The position numbers and the translations under genes are program-made. Below, piece by piece: positions 57,861 through 64,000 of a stretch of 64,000 nucleotides of DNA; the stretch's first letter is position 1; each line of letters begins with the position of its first letter. The notes beneath the pieces are model-generated. The model did no database searches. It saw nothing but the letters and a program-made list of their open reading frames with translations, and was not told where the DNA came from. The stretch is from positions 186,001 through 250,000 of the forward strand of contig NZ_SCHL01000001.1 of NCBI RefSeq assembly GCF_004099695.1, read 5' to 3'. The DNA is from Methanosarcina sp. MSH10X1. Its GTDB lineage: Archaea; Halobacteriota; Methanosarcinia; Methanosarcinales; Methanosarcinaceae.

Positions 57861-57929
57861 GAGCTGGTACCATTTTGGTACCAGCTCTTTTAGTACTAAT
57901 GATACATCTAGCTTATGTATCATTAGTAC
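57861..57929. repeat. Two adjacent perfect hairpins
   Basis: GAGCTGGTACC/GGTACCAGCTC around ATTTT (57861-57887), then GTACTAATGATACAT/ATGTATCATTAGTAC around CTAGCTT (57893-57929). The centre GGTACCAAAATGGTACC (reverse strand) is also the centre of the palindrome in spacer 4 of the array. They could be a terminator pair or part of an origin. Confidence 0.8.
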
Positions 57930-58103
57930 CCTATAAGCTGCGCTTTTTCCCTACACCTTGCCGTTTTAGACCTCTTAAGGTTGCCAGGGAGAAGGCTGAA
58001 AAGTTGCCCTGACTTAAGAAATTAATTTGAGATTAATAACCTGCTTTTTACTGTAGAAATTTAATTTAAAAAGTAACGCAAGCAGTAAAAACTGTCTAAA
58101 CGA

Positions 58104-58246
58104 AATCACGACTTTCACGACTAAAAACTTTTTTCATACTAATAAGGAATAAAAAAAAATAGCATACTTTTCTGATAATGATATAGCTAGTTTTTTTTTC
58201 TTCTCTTATAATCTCAATTTTAATTTAGGTCGTGAAAGTCGTGATT
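58104..58246. other. Candidate replication origin
   Basis: AATCACGACTTTCACGACT (from 58105) and its near reverse complement AGTCGTGATTT preceded by AGGTCGTGA (58227-58246) flank about 100 bases of very AT-rich DNA with long A and T runs. A further copy, AATCACGACTCAATCACG, lies at 58313-58330. It directly follows the primase-helicase genes. Function is inferred from layout. The surrounding stretch 57930-58408 has no gene. Confidence 0.4.
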
Positions 58247-58408
58247 TAGACTAATAAAAAAGTTAGTGACAGGTTACGTCTTGTGAAAGGTAATGTTAAC
58301 ATTCTAAAAACAAATCACGACTCAATCACGCCATTAACAGGTAGTGTTTGTAGAATTATCATGTTCAGAAAGAAAAGTTAACAATAAGAATAAAAAAAGT
58401 TTGCTGGT

Positions 58409-60364
58409 TTAGCAGCCAGCAACAGAAGGAAGGTTATTATTATCTTTGATTTTTTTAATTGTGTCTTCTATGTCCTGAGCCTTTTCTTCTCTAGCATATA
58501 CTTTATACTCCGATCCAGATTTCCACATATAGTTTAGTATGAAGCAGTGGTTAACCCTGCCATCAGAGTTTTTAAAGGTTCTTTGAGCATCCCTAGAGCC
58601 TCCACAGACTTCCACTAAATCACCTAAAGCATTTATACTTGTAGGTATTATATTGTTGTCTACACGTCTATCATAGCAGTACTTTGTAATAGCTGCCATG
58701 AGGTCTTCTTTTATTATAGCTGTGCGTCCACCTAGAACCATGTTTTCTTCGACAAACTTACATAGAATGTTGCTCTCTCTAGTCCATTTTTCTCTTACTT
58801 CAGTCCATTTCTGTTCATACAGTAAGTGCTTCATGCATCTGATTTCTATTACCATTTGAATTATGCTATTGAAGAAAGCACTTATATTCTCTTCAGTCAG
58901 GGTTCTTTTCTTGAAATCATCATCTATTTCAAATACATGCTCAAATTCGATGTATAACCAACGTCCCCAAAATGCATCATCCACATAAATCCTGTTATCA
59001 AATCCAGCTGGTGTGTTAGTAGTGAAGATGTGAACAGAGGTTATGTTAACATCGTAAGGGTCTATACCTTTCTTTTCAATTTTCTGACTGAAACCTCCAG
59101 TAAGCTTTTTAAAGATCCCTGTTTCACTCATTTTAAAGTATCCAAGGTCATCATCAATATTAACAAGCTTACCCTCCATTCCTCCCCTAGAGAACTGATG
59201 TGAAGGTGTTAACTCGTTCAAAGCTACCTTACTCTTGTTGTTTTTACCTACTATTTCTTCAGTTATATCTAAAAAGGTAGTTTTTCCGCAGTTTTTACCA
59301 CCCTTTAATAGATAGGCTTTTTTATATGGTCCATATCCCATAGCTTGCAGTAAGGATTGTGCTACAGCCTGCACTAACATTTTGTAATCCGGCGTATATT
59401 TTTTCAGTTCGTTTATTATTGTATCGTTCACAGCTTTTTCATTATACACTACAGGAAGCACATAGTTAAACTTCCATTTAGCAGGATCATGCTCTTCTTT
59501 TGTAATAGTTTTCTTTTCAAAGTCTATTACAACCACGCCATTTTTAACAGGGATTGCGTTATTATGCTTGTTAAAAGGATATTCCTCAACAGGATTTGTG
59601 TTTTTAATGATTGTCATAACATCTTTAAGATGTGTAGATATTCCGTTACTTCTTGTGCCTTTACATATTCCGTTTAATATTCTAGCTGCTTCGGCTTCAG
59701 CAATCACAGCATTATTTTTATAGCACCCCTCACTAAAGCAGAATATATTGCGGTTATGCATTATAACATGCACATTTTCAATAACACGATAGGCTATTTC
59801 ATCTATATGTGGTATTATTATTATTTTGTCAGTAGCTTCCATTACCTCAGCAGTATATAAGCCGTCAAATTCTAGGTCGATTGCATCATACTTACCTTCT
59901 TTATTTTTGCTTACTGCTGCTTTTGTCTTTTTCGCTTTTTCTTTATCGTAAGCCCTTTTTTCGTATTTTACAAAGTCCTTAATATTTTTAATTTCATCGT
60001 TTTTAAAGCCAAACTTCTCTTTATCCTTTAAGGATTCTAAGATAAACTCGTCAATGAATTCTTTTTTCTCCTCAAGCATGTTTGCTTTTATAAATTTCTT
60101 AACATCTGCAATTCTAGGTTCAGGGTTTATCTCCTTCAGCATAATTTCATAATCTTCTATAGTCTTACCTCTGATTTCTTTGACAGTACTCTCAAGGGTT
60201 TCAATAATGTCTGCAAGATCATCCTCAGCAACCTTACAAGGAAGTTTAGCACATTCAGATCTAACAAAGAATTCTATTTCCCCAAGCTCTACATTATCAC
60301 TTGCATACTTTACAATGTCTGCAAGACTGTCAAAGTTTTCTATTTTTCCGTTATTTTCTGCCAA
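58409..60364 (-). CDS. SF3 helicase / D5-like primase C-terminal protein
   Basis: A 651-residue replication helicase. The AAA-type SF3 core lies about residues 340-470: Walker A KGGKNCGKTT, Walker B LVNIDDD and motif C SVHIFTTNTP. The first 300 residues include acidic helical segments and a region with CFSEGCYKN; the last 150 carry a D5-type winged-helix region. It overlaps the primase gene by 14 bases, so the pair probably acts as a primase-helicase at the element origin. Confidence 0.87.
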   Translation of the reverse strand: MAENNGKIENFDSLADIVKYASDNVELGEIEFFVRSECAKLPCKVAEDDLADIIETLESTVKEIRGKTIEDYEIMLKEINPEPRIADVKKFIKANMLEEKKEFIDEFILESLKDKEKFGFKNDEIKNIKDFVKYEKRAYDKEKAKKTKAAVSKNKEGKYDAIDLEFDGLYTAEVMEATDKIIIIPHIDEIAYRVIENVHVIMHNRNIFCFSEGCYKNNAVIAEAEAARILNGICKGTRSNGISTHLKDVMTIIKNTNPVEEYPFNKHNNAIPVKNGVVVIDFEKKTITKEEHDPAKWKFNYVLPVVYNEKAVNDTIINELKKYTPDYKMLVQAVAQSLLQAMGYGPYKKAYLLKGGKNCGKTTFLDITEEIVGKNNKSKVALNELTPSHQFSRGGMEGKLVNIDDDLGYFKMSETGIFKKLTGGFSQKIEKKGIDPYDVNITSVHIFTTNTPAGFDNRIYVDDAFWGRWLYIEFEHVFEIDDDFKKRTLTEENISAFFNSIIQMVIEIRCMKHLLYEQKWTEVREKWTRESNILCKFVEENMVLGGRTAIIKEDLMAAITKYCYDRRVDNNIIPTSINALGDLVEVCGGSRDAQRTFKNSDGRVNHCFILNYMWKSGSEYKVYAREEKAQDIEDTIKKIKDNNNLPSVAGC

Positions 60365-61460
60365 AGTTTAACCCCTCCGTTTTTGCTACTGCAAGTGTTA
60401 CACGATATTCTATAGAAGTTAATTTACATTCTTTACTTACTTTTTCTTTATTACAGATTTTTTTCTCTATAGCATAGTAAATTAAAGCTTTAAGTGGTAT
60501 CGGGTCATTTTCAGGTAGTAGCCTGCTATTTTTAGCATACTGCCAGACCTTAAATACTGTTTCTCCGTCCTGAGAGTCAGCCCCGAAGTATTTACCGCCA
60601 TGCTGCATTCCAGCACTTTCACATGTGTATAATCCAGCCAATACAGCGAGATAAGAGAAAGCATTATGAGTTACTTCATGTCTCCAACAGTGTAATAGCC
60701 CTTGTGACACACTGCAGTTTTTACCTGTTTCAGATCCGTGAATTTCACTAGGCATTGGTACACGTTTCCCGCCTGTATCGCAGATTCCTGCTACATCCGA
60801 AATAGTGAGATCCCATAAAGCGCTTTTAGACCCCTCATAAGAGTTTACAGGTTTTCTTGTTAGGTGCCTAATTGTAGCTTTCGTATCAACAATTGTTCTT
60901 GCCTTGTAAGCTTCCTTATAAACTTCAGGGAAATCTTCAAAGGTTATTTTGCTTACAGGTAATGTGTTGTTTAGTGAGTACCTTCCTGCATTATCTCTTT
61001 CTTCTTCAGGCATCTTTTTTATGGCTTCCTCATTACAAGGAACAAAAGAGCCAGGGGCAACAACATACTGCCAGACAGACCTAATTTCTCCTGCACTGTT
61101 TGCTGCAATATTTTTCTTAGCTTCCTTGTTTTCTGCAATAAAGTAGTTGTGTCTACCTATTCTTTTTCTTGATGTTGTTTGAAGTGTAGGTTTAATCTCA
61201 GGTACTTGACTCATATCGTCAACATCAATAATTACAAGTGGGTCTGTATCTGTTGCAGCAATTCCAATGTTATAACCTCTCTTCATAAGGAATAAGGCTT
61301 CATTGAATGTTTTCCTGTTCTTTTTCCAGCTTACTCTTTCCCAAGGATCTTTGCTATTTCTGTTTAAGGGGAAATAATAAGGCTGAAATTCAGGGATTCC
61401 TTTAGTAAGCAGTTTGTGAAACTTACTAAATTCTTCAGGGTTCGTGTTATAAGCTTCCAT
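60351..61460 (-). CDS. Archaeo-eukaryotic primase-polymerase (prim-pol)
   Basis: A 369-residue protein with the bifunctional primase-polymerase domain in the first 200 residues: metal-binding IDVDD at 78-82, RHNYF at 103-107, and GEIRSVWQYVVAPGS at 124-138. The C-terminal half carries CRHEVTHNAFSYLAVLAGL, similar to the PriCT regions linking primase to helicase. Together with the SF3 protein it forms a split version of the primase-helicases of many plasmids and viruses. Confidence 0.87.
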   Translation of the reverse strand: MEAYNTNPEEFSKFHKLLTKGIPEFQPYYFPLNRNSKDPWERVSWKKNRKTFNEALFLMKRGYNIGIAATDTDPLVIIDVDDMSQVPEIKPTLQTTSRKRIGRHNYFIAENKEAKKNIAANSAGEIRSVWQYVVAPGSFVPCNEEAIKKMPEEERDNAGRYSLNNTLPVSKITFEDFPEVYKEAYKARTIVDTKATIRHLTRKPVNSYEGSKSALWDLTISDVAGICDTGGKRVPMPSEIHGSETGKNCSVSQGLLHCWRHEVTHNAFSYLAVLAGLYTCESAGMQHGGKYFGADSQDGETVFKVWQYAKNSRLLPENDPIPLKALIYYAIEKKICNKEKVSKECKLTSIEYRVTLAVAKTEGLNFGRK

Positions 61461-61470
61461 TTAACTCACC

Positions 61471-61665
61471 TTAATTAAAAATTGAGTGCAGAAGCTCCAC
61501 CCTGCTATAATTCCTAGTCTTCCCCAATGCGGCAACTACTGTATAGCTACGGCTCACACGTCTGTTAAATCTGTTAAAAGAAGTCGCTGCGCTACGGACA
61601 CACTCACCAAAAGGCTTATATCCGTTTACACCGTAAATAGTATTAAATACTTGAACGTCATTCAT
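61471..61665 (-). CDS. Small basic hypothetical protein, 64 aa
   Basis: MNDVQVFNTIYGVNGYKPFG at the start, basic and aromatic-rich after. The ATG at 61665 is preceded by AGGTGTG; the frame is open further upstream. It lies 10 bases before the primase gene and may be a small replication factor. Family not recognised. Confidence 0.58.
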   Translation of the reverse strand: MNDVQVFNTIYGVNGYKPFGECVRSAATSFNRFNRRVSRSYTVVAALGKTRNYSRVELLHSIFN

Positions 61666-61773
61666 GTTTTTACACACCTTACTAAATTCTCTTGAGTTTG
61701 GTTTGGTTCCGGTTCGTGGGTTTGTCTCGCCTGAGAAACTAGGCAAACCTGTGAACTGCTGATCTGTTCTGTT

Positions 61774-61935
61774 TTAAACATCTGCTGGTATAGGTTCCCT
61801 GAAGACTGCATCAAGAACGCTGTATATTATTCCTGACTGAGTTTCATTTGTCTTCATGCGTTCAGCTTCGATCCTATAATACAGATCCTCGTCAATGTAT
61901 GTTGTAAGCTGGACTTTATCCCCGCACTTTCTCAT
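61774..61935 (-). CDS. Ribbon-helix-helix-like protein, 53 aa
   Basis: DKVQLTTYIDEDLYYRIEAE followed by a helix fits the RHH/CopG pattern of one beta strand and two helices. A good ribosome site (AGGTGA) precedes the ATG. It heads the replication operon and probably represses it by binding the inverted repeat just upstream, as small RHH repressors of plasmids do; this is an inference from position. Confidence 0.72.
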   Translation of the reverse strand: MRKCGDKVQLTTYIDEDLYYRIEAERMKTNETQSGIIYSVLDAVFREPIPADV

Positions 61936-61959
61936 AAGATTTTTCACCTGTTACCTTAT

Positions 61960-61984
61960 TAGTGACTTCGTCTAATTGTCACTA
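61960..61984. promoter_or_regulatory. Inverted repeat and promoter of the replication operon
   Basis: TAGTGAC and GTCACTA, 11 bases apart, lie about 25-50 bases before the RHH start. A TATA box (TTTATATA, leftward, about 62012-62019) stands at the right distance upstream, so bound repressor would cover the transcription start. Confidence 0.5.
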
Positions 61985-62258
61985 CATAGTAATAGGTGTT
62001 AATACTATATAAAGCTATGTAACGCATAGCGTAGGCTGACTAAAAACAGACAATCTCGTAATTTGGCTATAAAGTACCCATTTGTGGGCGCGCAAATACC
62101 TATATGACCTGTGAGAATATAAACCTTACTGTCTTTATATAGCGATTTTATTTTGCGGCAAGTACCGCTAGCAGGGTGTAGGGGTTGACTGATACTAGAA
62201 AAGAGTGAATAAAGCTATTTTATAGCTTTTCTTTGAAAAACAAGGAAATTTTGACAGG

Positions 62259-62692
62259 GTTCTTATGGTAGTTGTAGGGTATGTAGCATAGCTACATATC
62301 TATCCTTTTGTGAGACATAAGGGAGTTGTATAGTTCTTATGGTAGTTGTAGGGTATGTAGCATAGCTACTCATCGGGTGGAGGTTTTCTCCACCTGATTG
62401 TACATGTTCTTATGGTAGTTGTAGGGTATGTAGCATAGCTACTAATCTGAAAAAGGTTTGCCAAATTTGGCGAACCTTTGTTCTTATGGTAGTTGTAGGG
62501 TATGTAGCATAGCTACGCAGTAAACCAACGGTACCAAAATGGTACCGTTGGTGGAGGGAGAACAAGAGAAAAAATAGCAAGTTCTTATGGTAGTTGTAGG
62601 GTATGTAGCATAGCTACACGGTTTTGCAGAAATCTGCGAACCCGTTGAATTTCCTGTTCTTATGGTAGTTGTAGGGTATGTAGCATAGCTAC
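62259..62692. repeat. Six perfect 37-bp direct repeats with hairpin-bearing spacers
   Basis: Identical units at 62259-62295, 62333-62369, 62406-62442, 62480-62516, 62581-62617 and 62656-62692. Each starts GTTCTTATGGTAGTTG and ends GTAGCATAGCTAC, a small stem. Spacers are 37, 36, 37, 64 and 38 bp. Each contains an inverted repeat, for example GGTGGAG/CTCCACC in spacer 2, GGTTTGCC/GGCGAACC in 3 and CCAACGGTACC/GGTACCGTTGG in 4; CTATCAA/TTGATAG follows the last unit. No cas genes are near. A replication, partition or integration site is more likely than a CRISPR array. Confidence 0.9.
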
Positions 62693-62771
62693 CTATCAAT
62701 TTGATAGATATTGATAGATATTGATAATTAAAAAGAGAAAAACAGGAAGGAGAGAAGGAAGTTACAGGGTA

Positions 62772-64000
62772 TTATTCATCTATTTTCATTATTTTTCCCA
62801 TCTCTGCTTTAAACCTGCTTTGACTTTCATTTTTAGGCTTCATCTCTTTTACAAAGTCTATTATATCTTGCTTTATTGCCTCATTACGTTCTTCCTCTGG
62901 CATAGCCTGGATCTGCATTCTTCTTAACTCCATTTTAGCATTCATGAGTTCCAAGCCATCCACAAAATACTTCTCAGCAAGTGCTTTAAGCCTCTGGTTC
63001 TCGTCTTTTAAGTTGCGCCACTCTTGAGTATCAACAATATCAACTGCTCTAGTTAATGTCAGATAAGGACAGTACCTAGCATACAACTTCTTCTGGTCCT
63101 CCACAGAGAGCCTGAGATAAGCAGAAACCACTTTGTTTAACTTATGCCCCATCCATACCTCAACTGCTTGGTGGTCGCAACCTGCATTAATTAATGTGGA
63201 ATAGAAATATCTTCTTAAATTGTGTGCCCTGACTAGTGTATAACTGTTTTTTGGAGAATTCATTTTAGCTTTAAGTGCAATACTTCTATAAATCTCCATG
63301 AATGTATTTCTCTTTAATTTACGTTCTTCCTCATTCTTGTTTGTCAGCCATGTATCAGGAATTCTGGATAGAATGAATAGATATCCATCATTAGAAAAGA
63401 TGCGTTGTTTCTCTAGCTGTCTTTCTCTGTTTGGGTCATTGTCCTTAGTGACTCTCTTTTGTCTGAAGTCCAGATATGCTCTAACAGCCCTGGAAGCTTC
63501 AGGTGATAGGAAGGTTACAAAGTCCACTTGTGTTTTGCCTCTTCTAATCTCAATTGTTGTGATTTCGGTTTCTGGATCGTACACAAGGTCTTTTATTTTT
63601 AAGTTTCTTATTTCATTAGCTGAGAGTCCAGATGATACCCCAACCAACAGAACCGCCTTCTCCAGCGCGTCACACACGTTTAACGCGCTTATCAAGTCTT
63701 CCTTAGAGGGGATTTTAACGTTCTCTTCAAGTGGCGCGACTTCCTTTTCGCTTCTAGGAAGGTTAGGTAATTCAACATCTAATTTTTTATAAAAACTCTT
63801 AACCACAGCAAGCCTTAACTTAATCGTATTCTGAGAAATGTCACATTGATTAAGATATTCAATATAACTGAGCAGGTGCCTTCTTACTGTCCTTCTCTTT
63901 AACAGAATGCCTTTTTCAGCTTCGGTATCTGCTTCCTCTATCAACTCACTTGGTGCTTTCCCTAAGAAGTCGCAATAACCTTTTAATGATTGAAGATAAC
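62772..64000 (-). CDS. Tyrosine recombinase / integrase, N terminus outside window
   Basis: The frame is open to the right edge; upstream of a TTG at 63944 it continues as YLQSLKGYCDFLGKAPSELI, typical of the N-terminal SAM-like domain, so the true start is beyond 64000. Catalytic region: HNLRR, MGHKLNK and the tyrosine in SVEDQKKLYARY or VSAYLRL. The first arginine position, usually GLRxSE, reads SGLSANEI here, so Arg I is displaced or missing. A C-terminal coiled region of about 90 residues follows. It is the probable integrase of the element. Confidence 0.85.
   Translation of the reverse strand, partial: YLQSLKGYCDFLGKAPSELIEEADTEAEKGILLKRRTVRRHLLSYIEYLNQCDISQNTIKLRLAVVKSFYKKLDVELPNLPRSEKEVAPLEENVKIPSKEDLISALNVCDALEKAVLLVGVSSGLSANEIRNLKIKDLVYDPETEITTIEIRRGKTQVDFVTFLSPEASRAVRAYLDFRQKRVTKDNDPNRERQLEKQRIFSNDGYLFILSRIPDTWLTNKNEEERKLKRNTFMEIYRSIALKAKMNSPKNSYTLVRAHNLRRYFYSTLINAGCDHQAVEVWMGHKLNKVVSAYLRLSVEDQKKLYARYCPYLTLTRAVDIVDTQEWRNLKDENQRLKALAEKYFVDGLELMNAKMELRRMQIQAMPEEERNEAIKQDIIDFVKEMKPKNESQSRFKAEMGKIMKIDE

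Larger units (their letters stand above)
39602..64000. mobile_element. Integrated provirus-like element, right end outside window
   Basis: A run of about 24 kb of AT-rich, mostly leftward, mostly unrecognised small genes bounded on the left by a broken channel gene. It contains two tyrosine recombinases, an archaeo-eukaryotic primase, an SF3 helicase, AbrB, RHH and zinc-ribbon proteins, a P-loop ATPase, small membrane proteins and a 1670-residue protein. There are no tail or terminase genes. The exact left junction (39602-40193) and attachment repeats cannot be set because the right end is missing. Confidence 0.8.

Noticed and set aside
62259..62692. A conventional CRISPR array
   Set aside because: Repeat and most spacer lengths fit, but every spacer contains an inverted repeat, one spacer is 64 bp, there is no AT-rich leader with cas genes in the window, and the repeat lacks the usual GAAAC-type end. 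I list it as a repeat array instead.
62484..62699. A protein made of YATYPTTTIRT repeats
   Set aside because: It is only the translation of the 37-bp direct repeats read leftward and has no ribosome site or relation to known proteins.
40194..64000. Head-tailed provirus
   Set aside because: I found no terminase, portal, major head protein of the HK97 type, or tail genes in the visible part, although the missing right end cannot be inspected.

Overview
The first ~39.6 kb reads as the chromosome of a methanogenic archaeon of the Methanosarcina type. Supporting genes are an F420H2 oxidase (FprA), a three-gene 2-ketoisovalerate:ferredoxin oxidoreductase, archaeal GHMP-type shikimate kinase, two diphthamide enzymes, 6-phospho-3-hexuloisomerase, archaeal-only small families (DUF357, UPF0212, DUF2073) and PKD/beta-helix surface proteins. 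Long AT-rich intergenic stretches full of short tandem repeats also fit. Species is not assigned.

Host layout: 1-1220 thioredoxin reductase and thioredoxin; 1389-5195 diphthamide genes, small archaeal families and a PfkB kinase; 5858-7447 a leftward aromatic/purine cluster (shikimate kinase, chorismate mutase, PurE); 7683-13061 PhoU-like regulator, GTPase/DUF2073 pair, hexuloisomerase and aminotransferase; 14116-21147 CcdA-like protein, GTPase, CBS regulator, HisE, LeuC-type dehydratase, Fe-S cluster protein and ACT regulator; 21259-22824 surface protein; 23504-29042 cupin regulator, acyl-CoA synthetase and vorCBA; 29043-31386 an intergenic block with four copies of an apparent small-RNA gene; 31387-38813 decarboxylase, permease, FprA, glutamine synthetase and two small proteins.

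From ~39.6 kb to the right edge lies an integrated element, probably a provirus. It begins after a truncated ion-channel gene and ends beyond the window inside a tyrosine recombinase. Almost all its genes run leftward. It has a replication module (RHH protein, primase-polymerase, SF3 helicase), a DNA-binding module (AbrB-like, HTH and zinc-ribbon proteins), and a putative virion module (87-aa two-helix membrane protein, 207-aa multi-pass membrane protein, 1670-aa giant protein, P-loop ATPase). Two rightward genes and a lipoprotein look like cargo, including a HEPN-like protein and a transmembrane protein with a zinc ribbon. No recognisable tail, portal, terminase or double-jelly-roll capsid gene is present, so a membrane-based (spindle-shaped or pleomorphic) virus or a plasmid is more likely than a head-tailed virus.

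The most unusual structure is at 62259-62692: six identical 37-bp direct repeats with spacers of 37, 36, 37, 64 and 38 bp, each spacer containing an inverted repeat. Thirty-six of the 37 bases of spacer 3 recur exactly inside a degenerate HTH gene of the same element (57649-57684). The geometry is CRISPR-like, but the universal hairpins and lack of cas genes suggest something else, such as a replication, partition or integration site. Several element genes also share an upstream TATA-plus-palindrome module, which suggests one repressor acting on many promoters.
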